Assembly (NCBI RefSeq): GCF_002127965.1
Contig: NZ_CP018787.1
Location: 1 to 64,000, forward strand
Length of the DNA stretch: 64,000 nucleotides
Direction: 5' to 3'
From: Oxalobacter formigenes
GTDB lineage: Bacteria > Pseudomonadota > Gammaproteobacteria > Burkholderiales > Burkholderiaceae_D
Below, piece after piece: positions 18,098-29,553 of the stretch. The position numbers were made by a program, and so were the translations under genes. Every line of letters begins with the position of its first letter. Positions within the stretch are counted from its first letter, which is position 1. The notes beneath the pieces were generated by a model, which worked only from the letters and a program-made list of their open reading frames with translations, was not told the origin of the DNA and ran no database searches.

Positions 18098-19753
18098 TCA
18101 ATGGGTTTTTAACATTTCCCGTGCGTGATTCAGGGTTGCGTCAGTGATTTCAACACCACCGAGCATACGGGCGATCTCCTGTATACGTTCATCGTCGGCC
18201 AGTTCGACAATACGGGAAACCGGATGGGGGACTTTATCAACAGACACCTTGCTGACCTGAAAATGGCGGTTTGCCTGACTCGCAACCTGGGGAAGATGGG
18301 TAACACACAAAACCTGGTGATCTTTTCCAAGTCTTTTCAACAAGCGCCCGACCACTTCGGCAACTGCACCGCCGACTCCCGAATCCACTTCGTCGAAAAT
18401 CAGCGTCGGCGTTGCCGTCGCTTTCGAGGCAATCACGGAAATAGCCAGTGAAATGCGGGCCAGCTCGCCACCCGAAGCCACTTTCGCCAGCGGCCTCAAT
18501 GTGGTGCCCGCATGGCCGGCAACCAGAAACTCAACCTGATCGACACCATAGGCATGAGGCGCTCCGACTGACACTTCAATCGAGAACCGGCCTCCAGACA
18601 TATGGAGATCTTCCATAATGGAAGTCACCATATCACTCAATTCTTTTGCCGCTTCACGCCGTTTTCGTGAAACCGTCTCAGCCAGCTGAAAATACCGCTT
18701 TTGCGCTTCAGTTTCCTGTTTGTGCAATCCGTCTATATCGAAAAGCTCGCCAAGCTTTTGCAGCGCCGCTTTCTTTTCACTCAACTCGGCATGCAAAAAT
18801 TCCGGCTGTACCTTGAACTGGCGTGAGGCGGAATGCAGCGCTTCCATTCTTTTTTCGACCGTATTCAAAAGCCCGGGATCGAGATCGGCACGGGAAAGAT
18901 AATCTTTAAGAGCGTAAGACGCTTCCTGCAACTGGATTTTCGCCGACTCCAGCAATTCAACGACAGGAGCCAGTTTCTGGTCGTAAGCCGTCAGTTTCGA
19001 TAAATTCTGTTCAAGCGCATGCAAACGGGACAAGACAGGCTGATCGGATTCAACAATCTCCGAAACGGCAGCTCCTGCGCCTTCAATCAGGCTTGCCGCA
19101 TGAGAAAGGCGGTCATAATCGCTGTTGACCCGTTCCCATTCGCCCTCTTTCGGATCGAGCTTTTCCAGTTCATTGACCTGCCATTCGAGATGTTCTTTTT
19201 CAGCAAGAATTTTTCTGGAATCGTTCTCGACTTCTTCGATTTGTCGGGATAAAGCCTGCCAGACCCGATATCGGATGGACAACTCTTCCAGTTCAGCTTG
19301 CAAACCGGCATGTCTGTCCAGAAGCAGGCGCTGCTCATCCTGTTTCAGCAACAACTGGTGGGCATGCTGGCCGTGGATATCGACCAGAAGGGAAGCCAGT
19401 TCACGCATCTGGGAAGTCGTGACAGCCACCCCATTGATAAATCCCCGTGACCGCCCCGAACTGTCAATCGTTCGGCGAATCAGCACAGAATCGTCCCCGG
19501 CATCGATTTCATTAGCCCTTAGCCATTCCGTAACCGCTTCGTTTACAGAAAATTCCGCACCGATATCAGCCTTGCTGGCTCCCTCGCGAACGACACTGGA
19601 ATCCCCACGGCCACCCAGCGTCAATTGCAGCGCGTCGATCAGGATCGACTTGCCCGCACCGGTTTCACCCGTCAATGCGGAAAAGCCGGAACTGAAGTCC
19701 AGTTCCATGCTGTCGACAATAACAAAATCATGAACAGTGAGCGCTCGGAGCAT
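18098..19753 (-). CDS. recN: DNA repair protein RecN
   Basis: SMC-like ATPase acting in recombinational repair of double-strand breaks. The 551-residue protein starts with LRALTVHDFVIVDSMELDF; Walker A GETGAGKS is at about residues 29-36. A central coiled coil (about 150-400) is followed by the ABC-type signature ASGGELARISLA and Walker B LIFDEVDSGVGG. It lies 53 bases after nadK on the same strand and is probably co-transcribed with it. I see no LexA box in front of it, unlike E. coli recN. Confidence 0.96.
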   Translation of the reverse strand: MLRALTVHDFVIVDSMELDFSSGFSALTGETGAGKSILIDALQLTLGGRGDSSVVREGASKADIGAEFSVNEAVTEWLRANEIDAGDDSVLIRRTIDSSGRSRGFINGVAVTTSQMRELASLLVDIHGQHAHQLLLKQDEQRLLLDRHAGLQAELEELSIRYRVWQALSRQIEEVENDSRKILAEKEHLEWQVNELEKLDPKEGEWERVNSDYDRLSHAASLIEGAGAAVSEIVESDQPVLSRLHALEQNLSKLTAYDQKLAPVVELLESAKIQLQEASYALKDYLSRADLDPGLLNTVEKRMEALHSASRQFKVQPEFLHAELSEKKAALQKLGELFDIDGLHKQETEAQKRYFQLAETVSRKRREAAKELSDMVTSIMEDLHMSGGRFSIEVSVGAPHAYGVDQVEFLVAGHAGTTLRPLAKVASGGELARISLAISVIASKATATPTLIFDEVDSGVGGAVAEVVGRLLKRLGKDHQVLCVTHLPQVASQANRHFQVSKVSVDKVPHPVSRIVELADDERIQEIARMLGGVEITDATLNHAREMLKTH

Positions 19754-19806
19754 GTGAATTTACGGTTTCAATGAATCGGCTGACAATCAATGAATAAGGC
19801 AAAATC

Positions 19807-20700
19807 CTAGTCAACGACTTTTTCACGTCTGGAAATCTCGTTCCAGTGCAACTTGTTACGCAAAGTATCGTAATAACTCCATCCCATTGGATGAAGGAAA
19901 GTAATCGTGTCTGCCGAACGCTTGATGAATATCCGGTCGGAATTTCTCAGGCTGGCAAAAGACTGGGAATCGAAATTGATGCTCGGCTGATTGGCTTCCA
20001 CGACTTCCACAACGATTTCACTGGTATCCGGAATGACAATAGGCCGGTTCGATAGCGTATGCGGAGCGATCGAAACAAGCACAATCCCGCCAAGATTCGG
20101 ATGCAACATCGGACCACCGGCAGAGAGGGAGTAGGCAGTCGACCCCGTCGGCGTCGAAATAATGAGGCCATCCGAACGCTGCTGATACATAAAGTGACCG
20201 TCCACATGGACACGAATGTCGATCATGCCCGAGCCACCTCCACGGGAAATGACGATATCGTTAAACGCTATGGCATGATGAACGGTTTCACCGGCGCGGA
20301 TAATGGAACCTTCCAGCAGAAAACGCTGCTCGGAAATATATTTCCCTTTCAGCATTTTATCCAGCACCAGCAACATGCGGTTCAACGGAATATCCGCCAT
20401 GAACCCCAGATGGCCGTGATTGATCCCGATCATCGGAACGCTATAAGGAGCCAGCTGCCGGGCAATCCCCAGCATGGTTCCGTCGCCACCGATAACGATA
20501 GCCGCTTCAGCCTGTGCACCGATCTCTTCCAGATTCATCGATACAATGCCCGGCGTCGAAATATTGGCTGCCGTTTCAGATTCGTAGACAACAGTATGAC
20601 CTGCCTCCGCCAGGAAGTTGGCGACCTTCTCCATCGACTGGATAATACTGCTGATATATACCCTCGATACGAGTGCGAAAACTTTCTTTTTTGGCTGCAT
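19807..20700 (-). CDS. nadK: NAD kinase
   Basis: Phosphorylates NAD to NADP. I start it at MQPKKKVFALVSR (20700), giving 297 residues; the longer frame has no support. Key motifs are VIGGDGTMLG, the NHGHLGFMAD loop and TPTGSTAYSLSAGGP. It is divergent from hrcA and followed by recN, the same hrcA/nadK/recN neighbourhood seen across betaproteobacteria. Confidence 0.96.
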   Translation of the reverse strand: MQPKKKVFALVSRVYISSIIQSMEKVANFLAEAGHTVVYESETAANISTPGIVSMNLEEIGAQAEAAIVIGGDGTMLGIARQLAPYSVPMIGINHGHLGFMADIPLNRMLLVLDKMLKGKYISEQRFLLEGSIIRAGETVHHAIAFNDIVISRGGGSGMIDIRVHVDGHFMYQQRSDGLIISTPTGSTAYSLSAGGPMLHPNLGGIVLVSIAPHTLSNRPIVIPDTSEIVVEVVEANQPSINFDSQSFASLRNSDRIFIKRSADTITFLHPMGWSYYDTLRNKLHWNEISRREKVVD

Positions 20701-21031
20701 TTTTATCCGTGAATTAGCTATAACGAACAGTTTCAGATTACACCAAAAATCCCTTTCTGAAACAGAAAATATTCCAATCAAATAACATAATCCGTCAAAA
20801 CCCTGATTTTCTCCTTTATTTTATCCGGAAGAGTGCAGTTAAAATCCCACAAAAACAGGGGATTTTTCCGGGGAGAAAGACAATTTTCCTGCATTTTGAA
20901 ATTTTTAAAACATTCCGTAGTCAAAAAAGCCTTATAAATCATTAAAGATCATATTGTTCTCAAAACATGGAAATCAACAGGATATATAATTAACAATTAC
21001 ATCATTTCACGAAAAGAAAAACAAAGTCAAA
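20701..21031. other. divergent nadK-hrcA intergenic region
   Basis: 331 bases without a gene. The right part is AT-rich and has a TATAAT at 20985-20990 on the plus strand as a possible hrcA -10, without a convincing -35. A composite inverted repeat lies at 20825-20871. No CIRCE was found here, so autoregulation of hrcA through CIRCE is not evident. Confidence 0.6.
20825..20871. repeat. composite inverted repeat upstream of hrcA
   Basis: Inner arms AAAATCCC (20841-20848) and GGGATTTT (20859-20866) are enclosed by outer arms CCGGAA (20825-20830) and TTCCGG (20866-20871), with a one-sided 10-base bulge. No gene transcribes into it as a terminator. It may be a protein-binding site or part of the hrcA leader. 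Confidence 0.5.
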
Positions 21032-22054
21032 ATGTCTCTTGAACCGCGTGCACTGACCTTATTGAAAACTCTGGTTGAACGGTATATTGCCGAAGGTCAG
21101 CCCGTCGGTTCGCGTGCCCTGTCCAAATTATCCAAGCTGGATCTGTCTCCTGCGACTATCCGCAATATCATGGCCGATCTGGAAGAAATGGGTTTTGTCT
21201 CGAGTCCGCACACCTCTGCCGGAAGAATACCGACCCCGCGAGGCTATCGTGTATTCGTCGATACGCTTTTGACCGTCCAGCCAGTCAGTGAAAATGCGAT
21301 CGAGTCGAATCTCCAGCTAAGCCCGCAACTTGGAAAACCCCAAAAGATCATTTCCAATGCAGCCCAGATGTTATCCTCGCTGACACAATTTGCGGGAGTC
21401 GTACTGTCCCCACAACATGAATCCGCATTTCAGCAAATTGAATTTTTACGTCTTTCCGAAAAACGGATATTGCTGGTTATCGTGACCCCGGACGGCGACG
21501 TCCAGAACCGCCTGCTTCTGACCGAAGTCGATTACACGCCCTCGCAACTGAACGAAGCCGCCAATTACATTAACAGCCAATACAATGGCCTGAGCTTTAA
21601 TGAAATCCGGCTGCGACTGCAAAGCGAGCTGAAAGAAATCCACAGTGATCTCTCCAAGCTGATGCAAACCGCCATCGAAGCCGGTGACGAAGCGGTATCG
21701 GACAATAGTGAAGATGTCGTCATTGCTGGCGAAAACAACCTGTTGAGCGTCAACGACTTTGCCTACGACATCCATTCCCTGCGCAAGCTGTTCGACATGT
21801 TCGAACAGAAAACGGCACTGATGCAATTGCTGGATGTTTCCAGCAAGGCCAGCGGCATCCAGATATACATCGGAGGCGAGTCACAACTGCTCCCGATGGA
21901 CGACATGAGTGTCGTCACGGCTCCTTATCAGGTCAACGGAAAAATAGTCGGCACACTGGGTGTCATCGGGCCGACACGGATGGCCTATCAGAAAGTCATT
22001 CCCATCGTGGATATTACAGCGCGCCTGCTGTCAAACGCGCTTTCCCATCCTTGA
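21032..22054 (+). CDS. hrcA: heat-inducible transcription repressor HrcA
   Basis: Repressor that binds CIRCE operators and whose activity depends on GroEL in well-studied species. It has 340 residues: N-terminal winged helix with PVGSRALSK and [19 protein letters not shown] (19 residues), a GAF-like core, and the dimerisation region near [15 protein letters not shown]. The only CIRCE I found in this window is in front of rpoH. groESL is outside. It converges with pyrF with only three bases between stops. Confidence 0.96.
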   Translation: MSLEPRALTLLKTLVERYIAEGQPVGSRALSKLSKLDLSPATIRNIMADLEEMGFVSSPHTSAGRIPTPRGYRVFVDTLLTVQPVSENAIESNLQLSPQLGKPQKIISNAAQMLSSLTQFAGVVLSPQHESAFQQIEFLRLSEKRILLVIVTPDGDVQNRLLLTEVDYTPSQLNEAANYINSQYNGLSFNEIRLRLQSELKEIHSDLSKLMQTAIEAGDEAVSDNSEDVVIAGENNLLSVNDFAYDIHSLRKLFDMFEQKTALMQLLDVSSKASGIQIYIGGESQLLPMDDMSVVTAPYQVNGKIVGTLGVIGPTRMAYQKVIPIVDITARLLSNALSHP

Positions 22055-22057
22055 AAA

Positions 22058-22888
22058 TTAACGGAAACGATTGATTTCGTCACGTGTTTTGATGGCGGCC
22101 TGACGGGAAACGCTGGCGTAATTCTCGTTCTGGTCAATGCCTGCGTACAGAATGGCACGCGAAGAATTGATCATCATTCCACGCCCATTGGCCGTGCGGC
22201 CGGCGTTGACCGTCGCTTCGATATCGCCGCCCTGGGCGCCAATACCCGGAATCAGCAAAGGCATATCCCCGATAATGGAGCGGACTTCTGCGATCTCATG
22301 AGGAAACGTTGCGCCAACCACCAGGGCACACTGCCCGTGCGTATTCCATTTTTCAGCGACCAGATGAGCCACGTGTTGATAAAGCGGAATGGTTTTTCCG
22401 GATTCGCTGACTTTCAGGAACTGGAGGTCAGATCCGCCGGGATTGGAAGTACGTGCCAGAACAATCGCTCCCTTGCCCGTATATTCCAGATAAGGTTCGA
22501 CCGAGTCGAATCCCATATAAGGGCTCAGAGTAACGGCATCGGCGTTATAACGTTCAAAAACTTCCCTGGCATATTGCTGCGCCGTTGCGCCGATGTCGCC
22601 ACGCTTGGCATCCAGAATGACAGGGATGTCCGGATAATTCTCACGGATATAACTGCAGATGTCTTCAAGTTGATTTTCCGCTCTGGCTGCATGAAAATAG
22701 GCAATCTGGGGTTTGAATGCACAGACAAGATCGGCCGTTGAATCGATAATGTTCTTGCAAAAAGCAAAAATACTGTCGGGTTGCCCACGGAGATATTCCG
22801 GGAAACGTTTTGTATCCGGATCCAGCCCGACACACAAAAGCGAATTGCTTTTTTCCCACGCAGCCGATAGTTTTTCAATAAATGTCAC
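22058..22888 (-). CDS. pyrF: orotidine 5'-phosphate decarboxylase (type 2)
   Basis: Last step of UMP synthesis. The catalytic motif [12 protein letters not shown] (about residues 91-102) holds the Lys/Asp charge network. The length of 276 residues and the N-terminal [15 protein letters not shown] mark the longer type 2 subfamily used by many betaproteobacteria and actinobacteria. It converges with hrcA and diverges from the EamA-family gene; no other pyrimidine gene is close. Confidence 0.96.
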   Translation of the reverse strand: MTFIEKLSAAWEKSNSLLCVGLDPDTKRFPEYLRGQPDSIFAFCKNIIDSTADLVCAFKPQIAYFHAARAENQLEDICSYIRENYPDIPVILDAKRGDIGATAQQYAREVFERYNADAVTLSPYMGFDSVEPYLEYTGKGAIVLARTSNPGGSDLQFLKVSESGKTIPLYQHVAHLVAEKWNTHGQCALVVGATFPHEIAEVRSIIGDMPLLIPGIGAQGGDIEATVNAGRTANGRGMMINSSRAILYAGIDQNENYASVSRQAAIKTRDEINRFR

Positions 22889-22939
22889 TGTAATATCTCC
22901 GTAAATAAAAATTGCACCACATCATATTATCGCCCAGCT

Positions 22940-23863
22940 ATGTCACAGTTATCCAGAAAAGAATGGTTTTTGCTCCTGTTTCTTACCGTTTGTTGGGGAC
23001 TTAGCTGGCCAATCATGAAATTCGGCATCCGTTATTTCCCGCCGATCACATTCCGGACACTGGGTTTGCTTGCTGCCTTGCCCATCCTGTTCATATTTGC
23101 ACGATCACAACACGCCTCGCTCGCCATTCCAAAAGGTCATCTTCTGTCACTGATCAAGTTGTCCATACCGAATGTGCTCGTCTGGAATACGATGATCATT
23201 CTGGGTATCGGGATGCTTTCTTCAGGTCGTGCTGCCATTCTCGGATACACCATGCCCATCTGGGCCGTTCTGGCCGGATTCATTCTGTACAAAGACAAAT
23301 TGAGCCCTATGGCATGGCTGGGTGTAATTTGTGCCGGTTCAGGCGCAATCCTTCTTTTATCCGGTGAATTTTCCAATATTGCCGGCAAACCGCTCGGCAC
23401 CATTCTCGTTTTGATCGGAGCCTGCAGCTGGGGTTATGGAACTGTTGAAATGCGAAAAACCGTCCTTGCGATGCCGTCGATCTCCGTCACATTCTGGATG
23501 ATCGCCATCAGCGCCATTCCATTGACGATTTATACCGTCATTTTCGAGCATTCAAAATGGCATCAGGTTGATGCATGGGGATGGGCAACCATTGCCTACA
23601 ATGGACTGATGGTCTTCGGTATGGCGAATATCATCTGGATCCAGATGGCAAGGAAACTGCCTCCCGTTGTATCGAGCCTGTCAGTCATGATGATCCCCGT
23701 TGTCGGTGTTTTTTCCGGAACATTGCTGCTGGCTGAAGCACCTAGATGGCAGGATTATGCCGCACTGGTATTGATACTGGCATCAATGAGTACCGTCTTG
23801 CTGAAACCCTCACGAAACCATAAAGAAGAGGCTGAAGACATTCCCCGAAAAGATCCGCAATGA
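22940..23863 (+). CDS. EamA/DMT-superfamily transporter
   Basis: A 307-residue inner-membrane protein with about ten predicted hydrophobic helices arranged as two EamA repeats. The first begins with FLTVCWGLSWPIMKFGIRYF (20 residues) and the second near GACSWGYGTVEMRKT. Members export metabolites or amino acids; substrate cannot be assigned. The C-terminus is a short charged tail. No obvious Shine-Dalgarno sequence precedes the ATG. It converges with the GGDEF gene. Confidence 0.85.
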   Translation: MSQLSRKEWFLLLFLTVCWGLSWPIMKFGIRYFPPITFRTLGLLAALPILFIFARSQHASLAIPKGHLLSLIKLSIPNVLVWNTMIILGIGMLSSGRAAILGYTMPIWAVLAGFILYKDKLSPMAWLGVICAGSGAILLLSGEFSNIAGKPLGTILVLIGACSWGYGTVEMRKTVLAMPSISVTFWMIAISAIPLTIYTVIFEHSKWHQVDAWGWATIAYNGLMVFGMANIIWIQMARKLPPVVSSLSVMMIPVVGVFSGTLLLAEAPRWQDYAALVLILASMSTVLLKPSRNHKEEAEDIPRKDPQ

Positions 23864-23887
23864 TAGCGAATTCCGATTGCAGAGATA

Positions 23888-25495
23888 CTAGCGCCCGCGC
23901 CGGTCAACCAGATTCTGCAATTCATCCGTATAAACACAGTATTGTGCTTTTCCGCTGCGCTTGGCTGATAAAAGAGCAAGATCACTTTGCTTGATCAATT
24001 GATCGATATGCATTTTGGGATCTCTCGAAAAGGCGATACCCACACTGACCGACAATATTTTCAGGTTCTCCGAAGCGTCAAACACCTTTTGCATTTCTTC
24101 CAGAATATGAGCAGCCTTATGCTCGAGTTCTCGCTGATTGCATTCTTCCACCATAGCAATCAGGAATTCATCGCCGCCGATACGGCAAATCAGATCATCG
24201 GGACAACAAAATCCCAGAATGTCACCCACCGTTTTCAGGGTATCATCGCCGACCTGATGACCGTGCAAGTCATTGATGAGCTTGAAATTATCCAGATCGA
24301 CGTAAAGAAGGCTGACCTGAGGAGCATGGCAATTTTCTATTCTTTCATAGAAATAACGCCTGTTATACAAACCGGTCAAAACATCCGTATTGGCACTCAG
24401 CATCAGGCGCTCCTCGAATGTCCTCTCTGTCGTCACATCCCGGCAAATACACAGTTTGCCGATAAAACTGTCAAATACATCGACAATCGGTTCTTCCGAT
24501 ATTTCGACAATTCGCGTGATACCTTTATTCTTCAGGCAAACCTCGATTTTGCCTGTCTCATTCACTTTCGAATTCTTCAGAATGGATTTTTTCCATTTTT
24601 CGAAGTCCACGCCGATCACATTAATCGGTTTTACTTCAAAATATTCCTCGAATTTTCGATTGATGTCAGTGATTCGTCCCTTGTCGTCATACACCAGAAT
24701 GGCAAAAGGCATGCTCCTGAGGATGATTTCCAGTTCAACCGTCATATTGCCCAGATCGGTCACGTCATGCGCGACACCGACTGTCCCCATCAATTCACCA
24801 TCTTCGTCAAACAACGGCGACTTGTAAGTCTTGAACTGGCGCATTCCCTGCTTGCTTTTGACCCTTTCATCGAACACACAGGTTTTGCGGGCCTGCAAAA
24901 CCATTTCCTCGGATTCCAGACAGATATATTCGCCACAGGCATACTCATCCGGTTCAATATCCCAGATATAGTAATGTCCACGCCCTTCTACATCGCTTCT
25001 GGTTTTTCCGACCGCATTGCAAAAGGCATTGTTGACCTTGAGATGAGAACCACGAATGTCCTTGAACCAGACAAGATCCGGAATACTGTCCATAGCCGTA
25101 TGCAGATAAGTATGAGTCAGATAAGCATCTTTTCTCAACTTGATCTGTTTAAATACCTGTTGAAAATGAAATGAGACAAGTTGCGGAGAGAGCGGAGTCA
25201 TCCAGATATCGCTACACGACTCCATATCGTTTTTCGACAAGCCGTCGGCTTGCCCGGAAGAACCGCAAAAAATCAGGAAGGCATTCTGTTTACACAAGCG
25301 GCGAATATTGGCCAGGCTCTCCTGCACGGGAACATCGATTATGACAATATCCCCTTTCCGGGCTTCATCCGGATTGAATTCAGACAGAACAACAGGAAAA
25401 TATTCAAAATTTTCCAATGGTTCGATTTTCCGGATTTGTGACAACCAGATATCGTCACGACTGAAAATTTTAATGGCGAGTTTGCACCGGTACAT
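23888..25495 (-). CDS. PAS-domain diguanylate cyclase
   Basis: A 535-residue signalling protein that should make cyclic di-GMP. The start is the ATG at 25495, six bases after a GGAG; an upstream TTG is less likely. Residues 1-115 resemble a degenerate receiver domain. Two PAS domains follow (about 130-250 and 255-365). The GGDEF domain (about 370-535) has an intact active-site GGDEF in CRIGGDEF. The RxxD inhibitory site five residues upstream is replaced by CPDD, so product inhibition is probably absent. No transmembrane helix is seen, suggesting a cytoplasmic sensor. No EAL domain is present. Confidence 0.88.
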   Translation of the reverse strand: MYRCKLAIKIFSRDDIWLSQIRKIEPLENFEYFPVVLSEFNPDEARKGDIVIIDVPVQESLANIRRLCKQNAFLIFCGSSGQADGLSKNDMESCSDIWMTPLSPQLVSFHFQQVFKQIKLRKDAYLTHTYLHTAMDSIPDLVWFKDIRGSHLKVNNAFCNAVGKTRSDVEGRGHYYIWDIEPDEYACGEYICLESEEMVLQARKTCVFDERVKSKQGMRQFKTYKSPLFDEDGELMGTVGVAHDVTDLGNMTVELEIILRSMPFAILVYDDKGRITDINRKFEEYFEVKPINVIGVDFEKWKKSILKNSKVNETGKIEVCLKNKGITRIVEISEEPIVDVFDSFIGKLCICRDVTTERTFEERLMLSANTDVLTGLYNRRYFYERIENCHAPQVSLLYVDLDNFKLINDLHGHQVGDDTLKTVGDILGFCCPDDLICRIGGDEFLIAMVEECNQRELEHKAAHILEEMQKVFDASENLKILSVSVGIAFSRDPKMHIDQLIKQSDLALLSAKRSGKAQYCVYTDELQNLVDRRGR

Positions 25496-25676
25496 AAATT
25501 CTCCACAACACAAATATAGAGATGCCTTTTATCTTTCAATCGCAAGCGACAAGGCGGCCACTTGTAAAAAACTTTAATTCCCCAGTTTCTCTATAGAGAA
25601 TATCATTTTTATAATTTTTTGCTATAAAAAAACATTCAGAATAGTTCCACGTTGCAATATTTGTTAAAAGCACAAC

Positions 25677-25703
25677 AAAAAAGGCAGCTTTCGCTGCCTT
25701 TTT
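25677..25703 (-). terminator. intrinsic terminator after hppA
   Basis: GGCAGC, loop TTTC, GCTGCC with A/T runs on both sides. On the minus strand it is followed by TTTTTT, ending hppA just before the GGDEF gene's upstream region. Confidence 0.88.
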
Positions 25704-25722
25704 CAAAACAAAGTTATTTTGT

Positions 25723-27900
25723 TTACTTTTTTTCAACCTTTGCATCTTTGGATTGAGCATTACAATCATTTTCAATAATGATGACACTTGGCGGTTTTAC
25801 CGCATCTGTCGCAGCTGGAGCGACAACAGCCGCCGGTTTTTCTACCGGTGCGACATAACCGGCCGTCATGGGCAACATCGGAACGACCAGCAGGGCAACG
25901 ATATTGATAATCTTGATCAATGGGTTGACTGCAGGGCCAGCCGTATCCTTGTATGGATCGCCGACTGTATCGCCTGTGACAGCGGCCTTGTGAGCTTCAG
26001 AGCCCTTGCCACCGAAGAAACCGTCTTCGATATATTTCTTGGCATTATCCCAGGCACCGCCACCCGTCGTCATCGAAATGGCAACGAACAAACCGGTCAC
26101 AATCGTACCCATCAACACACCACCCAAAGCCGCAGGCCCTAAAGCCAGACCGACAACGATCGGAACGATAACCGGCAACAGGGACGGAATAATCATTTCC
26201 TTGATCGCGGCAGACGTCAGCATATCGACAGCCTTGTCGTACTGTGGCTTGGCCGTGCCTTCCATAATGCCAGGGATTTCCTTGAACTGTCTGCGAACTT
26301 CAACGACAACGGAACCGGCTGCACGACCGACTGCTTCCATCGCCATTGCGCCGAACAGGTAAGGGATCAGACCGCCGATAATCAGGCCGATAATGACTCT
26401 TGGATTGGACAAATCGAACGACGTCGACAAGCCAATGGAATCCAGTGCATGGGTATAATCGGCAAACAGAACCAGTGCTGCCAGACCGGCCGAACCGATA
26501 GCGTAACCTTTCGTCACAGCTTTCGTCGTATTGCCGACAGCATCCAGCGGATCGGTAACGGCACGGACGGAATCCGGCATACCGGCCATTTCAGCGATAC
26601 CACCGGCATTATCGGTAATCGGACCGTATGCATCGAGTGCAACGACGATACCGGCCATGGATAACATGGACGTTGCAGCAATCGCGACCCCGTACAATCC
26701 ACCACAGAACTGATAAGTAATGTAAATGGCGGCACACACGGCGAGAACCGGATAAGCGGTCGATTTCATGGAAACGCCCAGACCGGCAATGATGTTGGTG
26801 CCATGACCTGTCGTGGAAGCTTCAGCGATATGCTTGACCGGTTTGAAATCCGTACCGGTATAGTATTCCGTGATGTAAACCATCAAACCGGTCAGAACGA
26901 TACCGACCACGGCTGCACCCATCATCTGGTAACGCATGTCTTCCGGCATGATCCACCATGTGACGCCGACGAAACCGATCAGCGACAGGATCGCGGACCA
27001 CCACAAGCCTTTGTACAGGGCAGACATGACTTTCTTGTTTGGATCGGCCTTGACCATTGAACAACCGATAATGGAACCGATAATCGAAACGCCACCGAGC
27101 AATAAAGGATAAATGATGGCCTGTGTCGTCGCATTCGTAATCAACAGGGAACCCAGCAGCATCGTTGCGATCAGCGTCACGACGTAGGTTTCGAAAAGGT
27201 CAGCCGCCATACCTGCGCAGTCGCCGACATTGTCACCGACATTATCGGCAATAACGGCAGGATTGCGTGGGTCGTCTTCAGGAATACCGGCTTCGACCTT
27301 GCCGACCAGATCGGCGCCGACGTCAGCACCCTTGGTGAAGATACCACCACCCAGACGGGCAAAAATGGAAATCAGGGAAGCGCCGAAAGCCAGACCGACC
27401 AGAGGTTTGATCAGGTCATGAGGAGAAAGGCTGGCAGCCGATGGCAGATAGGAAAGGACAATATAAAAAAGGGAAACGCCCAGAAGTCCCAGACCGGCTA
27501 CGAGCATGCCGGTAATCGCCCCACCGCGGAATGCAACGTTTAAGGCACTTTGCATGCCATTCACCGCTGCCTGTGCCGTACGGACATTGGCGCGAACCGA
27601 AACGTTCATCCCGATAAAACCGCAGGCTCCGGACAAAACCGCACCGACCAGAAAGCCGATTGCCGTCGCCCAGCCCAGACCGGGAATAAAGCCGATGATG
27701 ATAAACAGCACAACACCTACAATACCGATCGTCCGGTATTGCCGTGCCAGATACGCGGCGGCGCCTTGCTGAATTGCGTGGGCAATCTCCTGCATCCTTT
27801 CATTTCCGGCGTCCTTTGCCAGAATCCAGCTACGGGTGACCAGACCGTAAATAACGGCCAGCACACCGCATGCAACGGCAAACCACAAACCTACAGCCAT
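25723..27900 (-). CDS. hppA: membrane-bound proton-translocating pyrophosphatase
   Basis: Hydrolyses pyrophosphate and pumps protons across the inner membrane, conserving energy otherwise lost in biosynthesis. The 725-residue protein has about 16 hydrophobic helices. The substrate site contains [11 protein letters not shown] and [20 protein letters not shown] (20 residues). The segment [10 protein letters not shown] has Lys where potassium-dependent enzymes have Ala, so it should be potassium-independent. A short tail (about 690-725) is poorly conserved. A good ribosome site (AAAGGAG) precedes the ATG. Such pumps are typical of energy-limited anaerobes and some heterotrophs. Confidence 0.95.
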   Translation of the reverse strand: MAVGLWFAVACGVLAVIYGLVTRSWILAKDAGNERMQEIAHAIQQGAAAYLARQYRTIGIVGVVLFIIIGFIPGLGWATAIGFLVGAVLSGACGFIGMNVSVRANVRTAQAAVNGMQSALNVAFRGGAITGMLVAGLGLLGVSLFYIVLSYLPSAASLSPHDLIKPLVGLAFGASLISIFARLGGGIFTKGADVGADLVGKVEAGIPEDDPRNPAVIADNVGDNVGDCAGMAADLFETYVVTLIATMLLGSLLITNATTQAIIYPLLLGGVSIIGSIIGCSMVKADPNKKVMSALYKGLWWSAILSLIGFVGVTWWIMPEDMRYQMMGAAVVGIVLTGLMVYITEYYTGTDFKPVKHIAEASTTGHGTNIIAGLGVSMKSTAYPVLAVCAAIYITYQFCGGLYGVAIAATSMLSMAGIVVALDAYGPITDNAGGIAEMAGMPDSVRAVTDPLDAVGNTTKAVTKGYAIGSAGLAALVLFADYTHALDSIGLSTSFDLSNPRVIIGLIIGGLIPYLFGAMAMEAVGRAAGSVVVEVRRQFKEIPGIMEGTAKPQYDKAVDMLTSAAIKEMIIPSLLPVIVPIVVGLALGPAALGGVLMGTIVTGLFVAISMTTGGGAWDNAKKYIEDGFFGGKGSEAHKAAVTGDTVGDPYKDTAGPAVNPLIKIINIVALLVVPMLPMTAGYVAPVEKPAAVVAPAATDAVKPPSVIIIENDCNAQSKDAKVEKK

Positions 27901-27971
27901 AATGACTCCTTTATCAGATTGACGTTCTACTTCTTCAGTTTAATGAGAATGTCGGTTGCCCACGAATGAGA

Positions 27972-28730
<759 letters not shown>

Positions 28731-28781
28731 CTACCTTGGAATCCAAACAAATTCGACAATTGTCAATAAGGATTGTTGCAA

Positions 28782-29528
28782 TTAAAAAGCACGCCTGACG
28801 CGTTCCAGATCCTCTGGCGTATCGACACCGGCCTCGGGAATCTTTTCCGTTACGTGCACGGCAATCGGATAACCATGCCAGAGTACACGCAACTGTTCCA
28901 GTGATTCAATCTGCTCTATCGGGGAAATGGAAAGGGAAGAGTATGTCTGAAGGAAATCGTTGCGGAATGCATACAGGCCGATATGACGCAAGGCATTGAA
29001 TGGATTGGGAAAGGTTTTGTCCGGTTTTGAATAACCGTCCCGGTACCAGGGAATGGCTGCCCGTGAAAAGTACAGCGCCTTGTTGAACCGGTCCAGAACG
29101 ACTTTGACGAAATTGGGATTGAAGATCTCATCCGGCTGTTCCATCCGGTGTGCGGCAGTCGCCATCGGCACGTTTTCCGAAACAAGCGCCGCCGTTGCCG
29201 ATATCAGTTCTGGATCGATCAGGGGTTCGTCTCCCTGAACGTTAACCACCACATCGGTGGCAGACCAATTCATTTTTGCCGATACCTCGGCAATACGGTC
29301 AGTACCCGAAACGTGGTCTTTTCTTGTCAGCACAGCTTTAACCGCCTGTTTTTCGCAGGCATCGACAATCGACTGATCGTCTGTAGCCACAATGATATCT
29401 TTCGCTCCAGCCAAAGCAGCCTTTTCAGCCACTCTGACCACCATAGGTTTTCCGCCTATATCCGCAAGCGGCTTGTTCGGCAAACGGGTCGATGCCAGCC
29501 GTGCGGGAATAACGACATAAAAGGACAT
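28782..29528 (-). CDS. kdsB: 3-deoxy-manno-octulosonate cytidylyltransferase
   Basis: Activates KDO as CMP-KDO for lipopolysaccharide inner core synthesis. It has 248 residues from ATG 29528, with the N-terminal nucleotide motif [20 protein letters not shown] (20 residues), then [10 protein letters not shown], the metal and substrate loop. It is downstream of lpxK and the Trm112-like gene on the same strand, forming an outer-membrane lipid cluster with exbB-exbD. Confidence 0.96.
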   Translation of the reverse strand: MSFYVVIPARLASTRLPNKPLADIGGKPMVVRVAEKAALAGAKDIIVATDDQSIVDACEKQAVKAVLTRKDHVSGTDRIAEVSAKMNWSATDVVVNVQGDEPLIDPELISATAALVSENVPMATAAHRMEQPDEIFNPNFVKVVLDRFNKALYFSRAAIPWYRDGYSKPDKTFPNPFNALRHIGLYAFRNDFLQTYSSLSISPIEQIESLEQLRVLWHGYPIAVHVTEKIPEAGVDTPEDLERVRRAF

Positions 29529-29553
29529 AATCAATTAAAAGAAAGGATGAAAT

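Noticed and set aside
20831-20836. GAGTGC upstream of hrcA as a CIRCE half-site
   Set aside because: It continues as AGTTAA rather than TAA, and no TTAGCACTC half lies nine bases before it.
23987-25174. A 395-codon plus-strand frame opposite the GGDEF gene
   Set aside because: The minus-strand product has clear PAS and GGDEF motifs; this frame is its shadow.
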